Both the position numbers and the translations under genes were made by a program. The notes beneath the pieces are model-generated. The model made no database searches, was not told where the DNA came from, and worked only from the letters and a program-made list of their open reading frames with translations. From Microbacterium capsulatum (GTDB lineage: Bacteria; Actinomycetota; Actinomycetes; Actinomycetales; Microbacteriaceae): a stretch of 64,000 bases of DNA. The stretch covers positions 109,472-173,471 of the forward strand of contig NZ_JAVFCB010000001.1 in assembly GCF_030865425.1 (NCBI RefSeq), in the 5' to 3' direction. Shown one piece after another: positions 32,826 to 41,981 of this stretch (positions within the stretch are counted from its first letter, which is position 1; every line of letters starts with the position of its first letter).

Positions 32826-35102
32826 TTGGAAGGTCCTGAAATCACCGCCACCGAGGCCGTGCTCGACAACGGCCGCTTCGGCACCCGCACGATCCGTTTC
32901 GAAACGGGTCGCCTCGCCCAGCAGGCGCAGGGCGCGGTCGCCGCCTACCTCGACGAGGAGACGATGCTCCTCTCCGCGACCAGCGCGAGCAAGTCGCCGC
33001 GCGAGGGCTTCGACTTCTTCCCGCTGACCGTCGACGTGGAGGAGCGCTCCTACGCCGCCGGCAAGATCCCCGGCTCGTTCTTCCGTCGCGAGGGCCGTCC
33101 CTCGACCGAGGCGATCCTGGTCTGCCGTCTGATCGACCGCCCGCTGCGTCCGTCGTTCGTCGACGGCCTGCGCAATGAGGTCCAGATCGTCATCACGGTC
33201 CTCTCGATCGCGCCGGGCGAGTTCTACGACGCGCTCGCGATCAACGCCGCGTCGGCGTCGACCCAGATCTCCGGCCTGCCGTTCTCCGGCCCGATCGCCG
33301 GTGTGCGCCTCGCGTTCATCCCCGGCCACGGCGAGAACGCCGACCAGTGGGTCGCGTTCCCGAACGTGGAGCAGGTCGCCGAGGCCGTCTTCGACCTCGT
33401 CGTCGCGGGTCGCGTCGTCACCAAGGCGGACGGCTCCGAGGACGTCGCGATCATGATGGTCGAGGCGGAGGCCACCGAGGGCAGCTGGAACCTGATCAAG
33501 GCCGGCGCCACCAAGCCCAGCGAGGACATCGTCGCGCAGGGCCTCGAGGCCGCGAAGCCGTTCCTGAAGCAGCTCGTCGACGCGCAGGCCCAGCTCGCCG
33601 CGTCGGCCTCGAAGGAGCCGGGCGTCTACCCGGTCTTCCTGCCGTACAGCCAGGAGACCTACGACTTCGTGTCGAGCCGCGCCTACGCCGAGCTCGTCGA
33701 CGTCTACCAGATCGCCGACAAGATCGAGCGTCAGAACGCCGACGACGCGATCAAGGACCGCGTCAAGGCCGAGCTCGCCGCCGCCGTCGAGGCGGGCGAG
33801 CAGGCGGAGGTCGCGCTCAGCGAGTTCTCCGCCGCCTACAAGTCGGTCACGAAGAAGATCGTGCGCGGCCGGATCCTCACCGAGGGCGTCCGCATCGACG
33901 GCCGCGGCCTCGCGGACATCCGCCCGCTCGACGCCGAGGTGCAGGTCATCCCGCGCGTGCACGGCTCCGCGATCTTCCAGCGCGGCGAGACCCAGATCCT
34001 GGGCGTCACCACGCTGAACATGCTCAAGATGGAGCAGCAGATCGACTCGCTGTCCCCGACGACGAGCAAGCGGTACATGCACCACTACAACTTCCCGCCC
34101 TACTCGACCGGTGAGACCGGCCGCGTGGGTTCGCCGAAGCGTCGCGAGATCGGGCACGGCTTCCTCGCCGAGCGCGCCCTCGTGCCGGTGCTGCCGACCC
34201 GCGAGGAGTTCCCGTACGCGATCCGTCAGGTGTCCGAGGCCCTCGGTTCCAACGGCTCCACCTCGATGGGCTCCGTCTGCGCCTCGACCCTGTCGCTGCT
34301 GAACGCCGGTGTGCCGCTGCGCGCGCCCGTCGCCGGCATCGCCATGGGCCTCGTGTCCGACCAGGTCGACGGTGAGACCCGCTACGCGGCGCTGACCGAC
34401 ATCCTCGGCGCCGAGGACGCCCTCGGCGACATGGACTTCAAGGTCGCCGGCACGAGCGAGTTCGTCACCGCGATCCAGCTGGACACCAAGCTCGACGGCA
34501 TCCCCTCCGAGGTGCTCGCCGGCGCGCTGACCCAGGCCAAGGACGCCCGCCTGACGATCCTGAACGTGCTGAACGCCGCGATCGACAGCCCGGACGAGAT
34601 GGCGCCGACCGCCCCGCGCGTGATCAGCGTGCAGATCCCGGTCGACAAGATCGGCGAGCTGATCGGCCCGAAGGGCAAGACGATCAACGCGATCCAGGAC
34701 GAGACCGGCGCGCAGATCTCCATCGAGGAGGACGGCACCGTCTACATCGGCGCGACCGACGGCCCCTCGGCCGAGGCCGCCCGCGCCCAGGTCAACGCGA
34801 TCGCCAACCCCACCAACCCGGAGGTCGGGGAGCAGTTCCTCGGCACGGTCGTCAAGATCGCCACGTTCGGCGCGTTCGTCTCCCTGCTCCCGGGCAAGGA
34901 CGGCCTGCTGCACGTCACCGAGGTGCGCAAGCTCGCCGGTGGCAAGCGCGTGGAGAACGTCGACGACGTGCTCTCGGTCGGCCAGAAGATCCTCGTGAAG
35001 ATCACGAAGATCGACGACCGCGGCAAGCTGTCGCTCGAGCCGGTGCTCGACGACGCCCCGGCCGAGGCGGCCGAGCCCGTCGTGGAGGTCGCCGAGGCCT
35101 GA
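32826..35102 (+). CDS. pnp: Polynucleotide phosphorylase
   Basis: A 758-residue PNPase, the phosphorolytic 3'-5' exoribonuclease. Two RNase PH domains flank a helical segment; the second carries [20 protein letters not shown] and [20 protein letters not shown], with the catalytic Asp region in [22 protein letters not shown] domain ([20 protein letters not shown]) and an S1 domain ([10 protein letters not shown]) end the protein. The start is a TTG at 32826, chosen because GAAGGAGAG lies six bases before it and family alignment begins there. A TAGGAT -10-like box at 32738-32743 implies a leader of about 80 bases. In related genomes it follows rpsO; here the two are split. Confidence 0.96.
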   Translation: MEGPEITATEAVLDNGRFGTRTIRFETGRLAQQAQGAVAAYLDEETMLLSATSASKSPREGFDFFPLTVDVEERSYAAGKIPGSFFRREGRPSTEAILVCRLIDRPLRPSFVDGLRNEVQIVITVLSIAPGEFYDALAINAASASTQISGLPFSGPIAGVRLAFIPGHGENADQWVAFPNVEQVAEAVFDLVVAGRVVTKADGSEDVAIMMVEAEATEGSWNLIKAGATKPSEDIVAQGLEAAKPFLKQLVDAQAQLAASASKEPGVYPVFLPYSQETYDFVSSRAYAELVDVYQIADKIERQNADDAIKDRVKAELAAAVEAGEQAEVALSEFSAAYKSVTKKIVRGRILTEGVRIDGRGLADIRPLDAEVQVIPRVHGSAIFQRGETQILGVTTLNMLKMEQQIDSLSPTTSKRYMHHYNFPPYSTGETGRVGSPKRREIGHGFLAERALVPVLPTREEFPYAIRQVSEALGSNGSTSMGSVCASTLSLLNAGVPLRAPVAGIAMGLVSDQVDGETRYAALTDILGAEDALGDMDFKVAGTSEFVTAIQLDTKLDGIPSEVLAGALTQAKDARLTILNVLNAAIDSPDEMAPTAPRVISVQIPVDKIGELIGPKGKTINAIQDETGAQISIEEDGTVYIGATDGPSAEAARAQVNAIANPTNPEVGEQFLGTVVKIATFGAFVSLLPGKDGLLHVTEVRKLAGGKRVENVDDVLSVGQKILVKITKIDDRGKLSLEPVLDDAPAEAAEPVVEVAEA

Positions 35103-35112
35103 TCCTCGTAGC

Positions 35113-35162
35113 CGGAAAAGGCCCGTCATGTCCGCACGAAAGGACATGATGGGCCTTTTCCG
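35113..35162 (+). terminator. Terminator after pnp
   Basis: A long stem, CGGAAAAGGCCCGTCATGTCC pairing with GGACATGATGGGCCTTTTCCG with one mismatch, ends in TTTTCC; the best intrinsic terminator in the window. Confidence 0.85.
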
Positions 35163-35231
35163 CATGCGTGACTCAACTGTTACGCAATGTTCCGCGAGGA
35201 AAGCCCTCAATGCACGTATCTGCATATGGGC

Positions 35232-35250
35232 TCCCTTACTCTCTAAGGGA
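35232..35250. promoter_or_regulatory. Inverted repeat upstream of the aldo/keto-reductase-like gene
   Basis: TCCCTTA-CTCTC-TAAGGGA is a perfect 7-bp inverted repeat in an unusually AT-rich stretch, 56 bases before the start codon. It may be an operator; no matching regulator is known to me. Confidence 0.4.
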
Positions 35251-35305
35251 AGCGCACCGGGGGGTGCGTGGAACACACGCAACGCAGCAGCACGGGGGTG
35301 ATCGC

Positions 35306-36373
35306 ATGCGTCTCTTCGGTGTCGGAACCGCCGGCCCGGACACGGCCACGGCCTCCGTCGCGCCCGGCGGGAGCGCCCACGGCGTCGCGCAGGCGCCCGC
35401 GCTGCAGCCGCACCCGTCCGCCCCGATCCCGGTGATCGGCCCCGGAGTCGGGACCGGCCTGCGGGTCGAACTCGGCGAGACCGGGATCCGCACCTTCCCG
35501 CTCATCCTCGGCGGCGCGGAGTTCGGCTGGAACACCGACGCCGAGACCGCCACCCGGATCCTGGACCGTTACGTCGAGTTCGGCGGCAACGCCGTGCACA
35601 CCGCCGACAGCTTCGCCGCCGGTCGCAGCGAGCACATCATCGGCCGATGGCTGGCGGCTCGCGGCGACCGCGACGACATCGTCCTGAGCGTCCGCGTCGG
35701 GGCGCACCCCGACAACCCCGGTCTCGGCTCGGTCAATCTCGTCCGCGCCGTCGAGGGATCGCTGACGCGTCTCGGCGTCGACCGGATCGACGTGCTCTAC
35801 CTCGACGGCGGTGTCGACGACGGCAGCACTCTCGAGGACACGCTCGCGACCGCGGAATGGCTCGTGGAGGCAGGCAAGGTGCGTGCGCTGGGAGCGTTCG
35901 CGTTCCGCCCGGAACGGCTGGTGGAGGCGCGGATCCTCTCCGCGGCCGGCTACCCGCGCATCGCCGTCCTGGATGAGCCGTACAACCTCCTGCACCGGCA
36001 CGACTTCGAAGGCGACCTGCGCCTCGTCGCAGCGGCCCAGGGGCTCGCCGTGACGCCGTCGCACGCGCTCGAGCACGGGTTCCTCTCCGGACGGCACCGT
36101 TCGAAGCACGCACTGCAGGGCGTGCGCGGCATGCAGCTGCGCAGCAACATCAACCGGCGCGGCATCAAGGTGCTGCGCGCGCTGGACATCGTCGCGGAGG
36201 AGCAGCACGTGCCCGTCGCGGCCGTCGCGATCGCCTGGCTCCTCGCGCAGCGCACGGTCACGGCTCCGATCGTCAACGCCTTCGCGACCGAGCAGGTCGA
36301 CGAGCTCATGCAGGGCGCCGGTGTGACGCTCGGGCGCGCGCAGATCGCCGAGCTGACCAGGGCGGCGAGCTGA
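35306..36373 (+). CDS. Aldo/keto reductase-like protein lacking the catalytic tetrad
   Basis: A 355-residue (beta/alpha)8-barrel protein with an extra about 50-residue Ala/Pro/Gly-rich N-terminus. The barrel is clearly of the AKR type (LILGGAEFGWN, GRSEHIIGRWL, LGVDRIDVLYLD, VEAGKVRALGAF, VAAVAIAWLLAQRTVTAPI). The residues that normally form the catalytic Asp-Tyr-Lys-His tetrad are all replaced: His98 (VHTADS), Phe103 (SFAAGRSE), Arg130 (VLSVRVG) and Asp167 (LYLDGG). It is therefore probably not a normal reductase; a binding, regulatory or altered catalytic role is more likely. The ATG at 35306 was chosen from a GGGGGTGAT site upstream. Confidence 0.8.
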   Translation: MRLFGVGTAGPDTATASVAPGGSAHGVAQAPALQPHPSAPIPVIGPGVGTGLRVELGETGIRTFPLILGGAEFGWNTDAETATRILDRYVEFGGNAVHTADSFAAGRSEHIIGRWLAARGDRDDIVLSVRVGAHPDNPGLGSVNLVRAVEGSLTRLGVDRIDVLYLDGGVDDGSTLEDTLATAEWLVEAGKVRALGAFAFRPERLVEARILSAAGYPRIAVLDEPYNLLHRHDFEGDLRLVAAAQGLAVTPSHALEHGFLSGRHRSKHALQGVRGMQLRSNINRRGIKVLRALDIVAEEQHVPVAAVAIAWLLAQRTVTAPIVNAFATEQVDELMQGAGVTLGRAQIAELTRAAS

Positions 36374-36446
36374 GCGCACGGCTTCTGCGGGGCGTGGCAT
36401 AGGCTGGAAGTCCCGGCAGGATCGTCGGAGACGAGGCGAACGGGTT

Positions 36447-37049
36447 GTGACGCACTACATCTATCTGGTCAGGCACGGCGAACATCAGGACGCCGAGCAC
36501 GGTCTCGCCGACGGACCCCTCTCGCCCCGCGGCCGCCGTCAGGCCGAGCTCGTCGCCGACCGGCTGTCGGGTCTGCCGCTGAACGCGATCTGGCACTCGC
36601 CGCTGCTGCGCGCCGTGGAAACCGCGCGCGCCGTCTCCGAGCGTATCCCGTCGGTCGAGGCCGAGGAGTCGGCGCTTCTGTTCGACTGCGTGCCGACCGG
36701 CATGACCGAGGACACGCCCGCCGCGTTCGAGCCGTTCTTCGGATCGGTCACGGACGCGGAGATCGAGGCCGGCAGGGCGCAGATGGCCGACGCGGTCAGC
36801 GAGTTCCTCGTGCGCAAGCCGGGTGATGTGCACGAGGTGCTCATCACGCACAACTTCGTGATCTCGTGGTTCGTGCGCGAGGTGCTCGAGGCGCCGGAGT
36901 GGCGCTGGATGACGCTGAACCAGGCGAACTGCGGCCTCACCGTGATCTCGCAGAAGCAGGGCCGCCCGTGGAGCCTGCTCTCGCACAACGACCTCAGCCA
37001 CCTCCCGATGGAGCTGCGCACCGGCCTCCCGGACCCGCTGACGGTCTGA
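36447..37049 (+). CDS. Histidine phosphatase superfamily (phosphoglycerate mutase-like) protein
   Basis: A 200-residue protein. YLVRHGEHQDAEHGLADGPL contains the RHG motif whose histidine is phosphorylated during catalysis, and EVLITHNFVISWFV carries the second histidine (THN). The LSPRGRRQAELVADRL segment is typical of branch-1 histidine phosphatases such as CobC/GpmB relatives. The substrate is unknown. It starts with GTG and ends four bases from the convergent acetyltransferase gene. Confidence 0.87.
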   Translation: MTHYIYLVRHGEHQDAEHGLADGPLSPRGRRQAELVADRLSGLPLNAIWHSPLLRAVETARAVSERIPSVEAEESALLFDCVPTGMTEDTPAAFEPFFGSVTDAEIEAGRAQMADAVSEFLVRKPGDVHEVLITHNFVISWFVREVLEAPEWRWMTLNQANCGLTVISQKQGRPWSLLSHNDLSHLPMELRTGLPDPLTV

Positions 37050-37053
37050 GCCG

Positions 37054-37524
37054 TCAGCCCGCCAGGTCCTTGCGGTACCAGCGCGTCGCGTTCGGGTTGT
37101 CGTTGTAGCGGGGGATCTCGGTGTAGCCGCTGCGGCGGTAGAGATGGCCGGCGGACTCGAGCGTGTGGTGGGTGTCCAGCACGAGCGCGGCGGCATCCCA
37201 CGCGCGGGCCCTCGCCTCCAGCTCTTCTAGCAGCAGGCGACCCCAGCCGCGGCCGCGCGTCTCCGGGCGCAGGAACACGTGCTTGACCTCGAACACGGAT
37301 CCCTCCTCCGGCAGCGACAGGCGCCGGATGCCGCCGCAGCCGACGATCCGGCCTTCGTCCTCGAGGAGCAGGAACACGCCGTCCGGGGCACGGAACGCCG
37401 CCGCCGTCGGATACGCGGGGGAGTAGGCCCCGCCCGGGAACTCCGCCGCGCGCAGCGTGAAGTAGTCGACGAGCACGGCGTGGGCGTCCGCGTCCTCGGG
37501 GGACGCGATCCGGAACGTGGGCAT
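37054..37524 (-). CDS. GNAT-family N-acetyltransferase
   Basis: A 156-residue acetyl-CoA-dependent acetyltransferase. Motif A is FLRPETRGRGWGRLLLEELE (R/Q-x-x-G-x-G/A), preceded by the strand EGSVFEVKHV and followed by YRRSGYTEIPRYNDN, the usual C-terminal GNAT beta-hairpin. It resembles small amino-acid or antibiotic-type acetyltransferases, but the substrate is unknown. A lone gene, divergent from dapB by 62 bases. Confidence 0.85.
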   Translation of the reverse strand: MPTFRIASPEDADAHAVLVDYFTLRAAEFPGGAYSPAYPTAAAFRAPDGVFLLLEDEGRIVGCGGIRRLSLPEEGSVFEVKHVFLRPETRGRGWGRLLLEELEARARAWDAAALVLDTHHTLESAGHLYRRSGYTEIPRYNDNPNATRWYRKDLAG

Positions 37525-37574
37525 GCTCCGACGCTAAGCCCCGCGGAGCCGCCGAGGGCACGCGCCGCGCTGAA

Positions 37575-37580
37575 TAGACT
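37575..37580 (+). promoter_or_regulatory. -10 hexamer for leaderless dapB mRNA
   Basis: TAGACT ends six bases before the ATG at 37587. Confidence 0.55.
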
Positions 37581-37586
37581 GGGGGC

Positions 37587-38333
37587 ATGACGACGCGCGT
37601 GGCCCTCGTGGGCGCCTCCGGCAAGCTCGGGACCATCATCCGCTCCGTGATCGACGAGCTCGACGGGTTCGAGATCGGCGCGGTGCTCGGCTCGCGCAGC
37701 GGCATGGACGAGCTCGACGGGGCAGGGCTCGTCGTCGACGCGTCCACGCCCGGATCGAGCGTCGAGGTCGTGCGCGCGGCGACCGAGCGGGGGATCAACC
37801 TGCTCGTCGGCACCTCGGGCTGGTCGGCCGAGCGGATCGCGCAGGTGCGCCCCCTCATCGACGCCGCCGGCACCGGTGCGCTGTTCGTCCCGAACTTCTC
37901 GCTCGGCTCGGTGATCGGCACCGTGCTCGCCACGATCGCGGCACCGTTCTTCCGGTCCGTGGAGATCGTCGAGGCGCACCAGCACACCAAGATCGATTCG
38001 CCGAGCGGCACCGCGGTGCGCACGGCCGAGCTCATCGCCGCCGCGCGCGCGGCGCAGGGTCCGGTCGACGCCCCGCACGTCGATCAGCGCGCCCGCGGGC
38101 AGCAGGTCGCGAGCGTGCCGGTGCACTCGCTGCGCCGGCCCGGTGTGATCGCGAAGCAGGAGGTCATCCTCTCGGGCGCGGGCGAGTCGCTCTCGATCGT
38201 GCACGACACCGTGCAGCCCGAGGCGGCGTACGCCCCCGGGATCCGCCTCGCCCTGCCCTACGCACGTGACCTGCGCGGCGTCGTGGTGGGCCTGGAGAAC
38301 GTCATCGACCTGGGTATCCGGCCCCGCGCATGA
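37587..38333 (+). CDS. dapB: 4-hydroxy-tetrahydrodipicolinate reductase
   Basis: A 248-residue enzyme of the diaminopimelate/lysine pathway, reducing the DapA product with NAD(P)H. The nucleotide-binding start VALVGASGKLGTIIRSVID and the signature VEAHQHTKIDSPSGTAVRTA, with the catalytic histidine and lysine, are clear. DAP is needed for lysine and, in many actinobacteria, for peptidoglycan. The downstream membrane protein gene overlaps by four bases. Confidence 0.95.
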   Translation: MTTRVALVGASGKLGTIIRSVIDELDGFEIGAVLGSRSGMDELDGAGLVVDASTPGSSVEVVRAATERGINLLVGTSGWSAERIAQVRPLIDAAGTGALFVPNFSLGSVIGTVLATIAAPFFRSVEIVEAHQHTKIDSPSGTAVRTAELIAAARAAQGPVDAPHVDQRARGQQVASVPVHSLRRPGVIAKQEVILSGAGESLSIVHDTVQPEAAYAPGIRLALPYARDLRGVVVGLENVIDLGIRPRA

Positions 38334-38779
38334 CCTCGCGCATCGGCGTCGGCCTGATGGCCGCGGTCCTCGTGCTCTACGTCGCCGTCGCGGGGTGGTA
38401 CGCGGTGGCGCTGTTCTCCGGCGGACAGCCGCTCGCCGTCACGATGGGGGCGGCGCTCATCGCGCTCGCCCTGATCGGAGGCTGGGCCCTCGTCCGCGAG
38501 CTGCAGTTCGGCCTCGCCGCCGACCGACTCGGCCGTGCGCTGGACGCGGAGGGCGGGATGCCGGAGGCGCCGGAGGAGCTGTCCCCGAACGGGCGGCTGC
38601 TGCCGGCGGACGCGGAGCGGCTGCTGGCGGAGTACGGATCGGCGGCGGCCGAGTCGCCGGCGGACTGGCGCGCCCAGTACCGGCTCGGGGTGGTGCGGGA
38701 TGCGGCGGGTCGTCGCAAGGACGCCCGCGCCGCGATCCGGGAGGCGATCCGCCTGTCGAAGGCGGACCGCCTCGGCTGA
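38330..38779 (+). CDS. Membrane-anchored hypothetical protein coupled to dapB
   Basis: A 149-residue protein with two hydrophobic segments near the N-terminus (about 8-28 and 37-55) and a soluble, Ala/Arg-rich C-terminal part with a short TPR-like helical pair (WRAQYRLGVVRDAAGRRKDA). It overlaps dapB by ATGA and is presumably co-translated. I do not recognise a characterised family; similar proteins follow dapB in other Microbacteriaceae as far as I recall. The function is unknown. Confidence 0.7.
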   Translation: MTSRIGVGLMAAVLVLYVAVAGWYAVALFSGGQPLAVTMGAALIALALIGGWALVRELQFGLAADRLGRALDAEGGMPEAPEELSPNGRLLPADAERLLAEYGSAAAESPADWRAQYRLGVVRDAAGRRKDARAAIREAIRLSKADRLG

Positions 38780-38799
38780 CGCCCGAAGGGGCGTCAGCC
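38774..38799. terminator. Bidirectional terminator after the dapB operon
   Basis: GGCTGACGCCC pairs with GGGCGTCAGCC around a GAAG loop. The left arm contains the stop codon of the plus-strand gene; the convergent OsmC gene ends 11 bases further on. Confidence 0.75.
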
Positions 38800-38809
38800 C
38801 GGAGAAGGC

Positions 38810-39235
38810 TCAGGCGAGGGTCGCCTCGAGGGTGATCTCGATGCCGGTCAGCGCGGCGGAGACCGGGCAGCCCACCTTGGCCTCTTCGGCGAGGCGCTGG
38901 AACGTCTCGGCGTCCAGACCCGGGACCGAGGCGTTCACGTTGAGGTGGCTGCCGGTGATGCCGACGCCCGGCTTGAAGGTCACCGAAGCGGTCGTGTCCA
39001 CGCGCTCCGGCGGGGTGCCGTTCCCGGCGAGAGCGTTCGAGAGCGCCATGCTGAAGCACGACGAGTGCGCGGCGGCGATGAGCTCCTCCGGCGTGGTGGT
39101 CGTGTCGGACCCCTCGGAGCGCGCCTTCCAGTTGATCGGGAACGTGCCCAGGTGCGACGAGGAGAAGGACACGGATCCCTCGCCCTCGATGAGACTTCCG
39201 GTCCAGGTGGCAGCGGCTTCGCTCGTGACGGACAT
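38810..39235 (-). CDS. OsmC family peroxiredoxin
   Basis: A 141-residue OsmC/Ohr-type protein that reduces organic hydroperoxides through two cysteines. These are present in AAHSSCFSMALSNALAG and EEAKVGCPVSAAL. The full length matches OsmC (about 140 residues) and the N-terminal SEAAATWTGSLIEGEGSVSF fits the subfamily. It is downstream of the PucR-type regulator gene on the same strand, separated by 74 bases. Confidence 0.9.
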   Translation of the reverse strand: MSVTSEAAATWTGSLIEGEGSVSFSSSHLGTFPINWKARSEGSDTTTTPEELIAAAHSSCFSMALSNALAGNGTPPERVDTTASVTFKPGVGITGSHLNVNASVPGLDAETFQRLAEEAKVGCPVSAALTGIEITLEATLA

Positions 39236-39309
39236 GGGGTTCCTCCGATCGGGGGTGGGTATATGCCTGCCAGCCTATCGACCGGGTCCGGGGTCGAGGA
39301 ACCGGAGGG

Positions 39310-40554
39310 TCAGGCGCCCGTCGCGCCGCCCGGCACGGGGACGCGACGGCTGACGATGTCGTTCGCGGCGAGGGCCAGGTGCGCCTGCAGCCGGTCGTTG
39401 CCGGAGGACAGATCCAACCCGGTGCGCTCCTCGACGCGGCGCAGCCGGTGGTAGACGCTGGCACGGTGCAGGAACAGCTCCTCGGCGACGTCCTTGATGG
39501 CGCCGCCATGATTCAGGAAGCTGCGCAGCGTGGAGAGGAGATAGGCGGATTCCGGATCGCCGAGGAGGTCCGCCATGCCGGGAGGGATGAACTGCTCCGC
39601 GAGCAGCGCGTCCTCGACGAGGGAGAGCGGGCGCAGGTGGCCCACCTCGCTCCAGGCCAGGGAGCGGTGATGCCAGCCCATCCGCAAGGCGAAATGGACC
39701 GCCGCCCGGGCCTGCCACACTGCTGTGCCGGGCGATCTCGTCACCGAGGAGCTCACGGCGACGAGCCACGGCGGCTCGTTCCCCGGGCTGCCCGAGCGGA
39801 AGATGAGATCCGACGCGAGCGCCCTGCAGCGCTCCGGCAGAGACGCCTGGGCCGGACCGGGGCCCGGTGCGTACAGGACGTAGCACGCCTTGTCGCCCAG
39901 CACCACCATCCGTCGGGAGGGCGGGCACAGGTCGCTCAGTGACGCGGCCACCGACAGGAGCCGATTCCGGTGCGGATCCGATTCCGCTTCGCTCTCGCTC
40001 GTCGACAGCACGACGGCCACCGCGACGAAGATGTCGTCGTGTAGGAGTTCGCGTCCCGGTTCCGGATTCGCCACCAGGGCGTCGATCGCGGCGCGATCAC
40101 CCGTGCGGAACAGCCGTCCGAGTTCGGGATCCTGCCATTGCGGTTCCGTGAACGCCCCGCTGTCGACGAGGGCGGCGAGGGTCACCTGCGCCACCTGATG
40201 AATCCACGCGAGCTGCTCGGCGGCGAGCCCATCGAGACCTGTGAGCCACAGATAGAACAGCGGGTGCTCGTGCTCGACGGCGAGCGGGACGACGACGACC
40301 GGCGGCACACCCAGACCCGCGTTGCCGGGGAGGGTCACCGGATCGACGAGCTTCTCGAGCGATGTGAGCGTGCTCAACCGCTGCGGTGCGGGGAACGCGG
40401 CCAGGCCCGCGGCCGTGAGGTGGTCCGGGACGGCCCTGGCGCACTCGATGAGCAGATGGTCGGTGAGGACCGCGCTGACGTTCAGCGACTGACTGAACAC
40501 CTGTGTCAGCTCGTTCAGATACTGCAGCGCGAAGCGCCGAACCTTGACGCTCAC
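39310..40554 (-). CDS. PucR/CdaR-type transcriptional regulator
   Basis: A 414-residue regulator. The C-terminal helix-turn-helix (HTH_30) is FLNHGGAIKDVAEELFLHRA followed by SVYHRLRRVEERTGLDL, the hallmark of PucR/CdaR proteins that respond to purine breakdown products or sugar acids. The middle part resembles a GGDEF-like CdaR domain (about 150-290) and the N-terminal about 130 residues are GAF-like. The GTG at 40554 was selected because sequence upstream in the frame overlies the divergent gene's coding region. It is divergent from the OtnK-like gene (157-base gap), which is its most likely target. Confidence 0.82.
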   Translation of the reverse strand: MSVKVRRFALQYLNELTQVFSQSLNVSAVLTDHLLIECARAVPDHLTAAGLAAFPAPQRLSTLTSLEKLVDPVTLPGNAGLGVPPVVVVPLAVEHEHPLFYLWLTGLDGLAAEQLAWIHQVAQVTLAALVDSGAFTEPQWQDPELGRLFRTGDRAAIDALVANPEPGRELLHDDIFVAVAVVLSTSESEAESDPHRNRLLSVAASLSDLCPPSRRMVVLGDKACYVLYAPGPGPAQASLPERCRALASDLIFRSGSPGNEPPWLVAVSSSVTRSPGTAVWQARAAVHFALRMGWHHRSLAWSEVGHLRPLSLVEDALLAEQFIPPGMADLLGDPESAYLLSTLRSFLNHGGAIKDVAEELFLHRASVYHRLRRVEERTGLDLSSGNDRLQAHLALAANDIVSRRVPVPGGATGA

Positions 40555-40711
40555 CGCGCTCTCCGATCCCGCGTCCCGAAGAGCTCGGGACAGTCGTCTG
40601 CGGGGATCGTACCGCGTCCGCGCGAGTCGGCACACGGCTGTCCGGCGCCTCGCGTGATCTATATGTTTGGTCTCGGAACAACCCGTCGCTGCGGACCCGA
40701 ACGGAGAATGC

Positions 40712-41932
40712 GTGCCCAGCCCCCTCACCGGCGCCCCCTCGGGGCGGGCCGACGCGTTCGACGCCGCGCCTGCGCTCGGCGTCCTCGCCGAGGACCTGCA
40801 GGGCGCGGTCGCCTCGGCCGCGCGGCTCCGCCAGCGCGGACTGCGGCCCGTCATCGTGCAGGACCGGGTCCCGCCCGACGGTCCGGTCGACGCCGTGGTC
40901 GTCGACCTGGATCTGCACCACGCCGGCGTGGACAAGGCCGGTCACGTCGCCGCCTGGGCGGCCTGGCTGCGCGACAGCGGCTGCAGCCGGCTCGAGGTCC
41001 GCCTCAACGCAGAGCTGAACGGCGCCCCGCAGACCCTCGTCGCGGGCCTGCTCGCCGAGCAGCGCCCCGATCCGGGGGCCGCCGGGCCCTTCGACGTGCT
41101 GCTCGTCATCCCCGCCTACCCGACCTCCGGGCGGGTCTGCGTGGACGGCGCCCTGATCAGCCTCGGCTCGGGGGTGAACCTCGATGTGCGCGAGCGGCTC
41201 GGGATCCCCGGCGCCCGGCTCGTCGACCTCGGATCGCTGACCCAGGGCGGGAACGTGACAGGCCAGCGGATGCTGGACTGGATCGCCCGCGGCGAGCGCA
41301 CCTTCGTCTTCGACGGCACCCTCGAGTCGCACCTGGCGACCGCGGCGAGCGCCGCCGACATGCTGCACCAGCACGGCCATCGCGTGCTCACCGCGAGCAC
41401 GGGCGGCTGGCTGCGGCACTTCCCGGACCTCGGCCGCGACGGCTTCGTGCTGATCGCCCTGCCCGGGGACCTGCCGCCCGACCAGGCGCAGCTCGCCCGC
41501 GTCGCCGAGACGTACGGCACCCGCGCCCTCGTCACGAGCGCCGCCGAGTCGATGCGCTGGACGCCCGCGCAGGCGCGCGAGGTGATGGCGCATCACCGCG
41601 TGATCGGCCTCCACGACAAGAACGCGGGGGAGCAGGACCGCTGGGGACTGGCCCAGGGGATCGCCGCGGCGGCGCAGCGGCTGCTGCAGCTCTCGGCCGA
41701 CGGGCCGAACCGCTGCCAGGGCGTGGTCACCAGCGGCGGGCTCACCACGACCGCCGTGGTCCGCGCGCTCGGCTCGGACACCCTGGTGCCGGACGTGGAG
41801 ATCGAGCCGCTGTGCCCCCGCGCGCGCATCGCCGCGGGTCCGTTCGCCGGACTCACGCTGCTCAGCAAGCAGGGCGGCACCGGCTCGCCGGAGACGCTCG
41901 TGATGATGTGCCGTCAGATCCTCGGGATGTGA
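40712..41932 (+). CDS. OtnK/DUF1537-like kinase-family protein (divergent)
   Basis: A 406-residue protein with the two-domain layout of four-carbon acid sugar kinases. The N-terminal GVLAEDLQGAVASAARLRQR corresponds to the ADDLTGA substrate motif, and the C-terminal VTSGGLTTTAVVRALGSDTL, IEPLCPRARIA and LLSKQGGTGSPETLV correspond to the nucleotide-binding end. Both motifs are altered (ADDLTGA to AEDLQGA, and GGFG to GGTG), so a different substrate or weaker activity is possible. No aldolase or dehydrogenase partner of the usual pathway is adjacent. The GTG start has GGAGA about five bases upstream. Divergent from the PucR-type regulator. Confidence 0.7.
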   Translation: MPSPLTGAPSGRADAFDAAPALGVLAEDLQGAVASAARLRQRGLRPVIVQDRVPPDGPVDAVVVDLDLHHAGVDKAGHVAAWAAWLRDSGCSRLEVRLNAELNGAPQTLVAGLLAEQRPDPGAAGPFDVLLVIPAYPTSGRVCVDGALISLGSGVNLDVRERLGIPGARLVDLGSLTQGGNVTGQRMLDWIARGERTFVFDGTLESHLATAASAADMLHQHGHRVLTASTGGWLRHFPDLGRDGFVLIALPGDLPPDQAQLARVAETYGTRALVTSAAESMRWTPAQAREVMAHHRVIGLHDKNAGEQDRWGLAQGIAAAAQRLLQLSADGPNRCQGVVTSGGLTTTAVVRALGSDTLVPDVEIEPLCPRARIAAGPFAGLTLLSKQGGTGSPETLVMMCRQILGM

Positions 41933-41981
41933 CGGGCCGGGCTCGGTCCCGGTGATGCGCGCGCGGTCGTTGCGCGCCGGG

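Noticed and set aside
30576..35282. A 1568-codon open frame on the minus strand opposite pnp and the glycosyltransferase fusion
   Set aside because: It is a high-GC antisense shadow: its protein is Arg/Asp/Val/Leu low-complexity with no domain, while the plus strand encodes clear PNPase and glycosyltransferase motifs.
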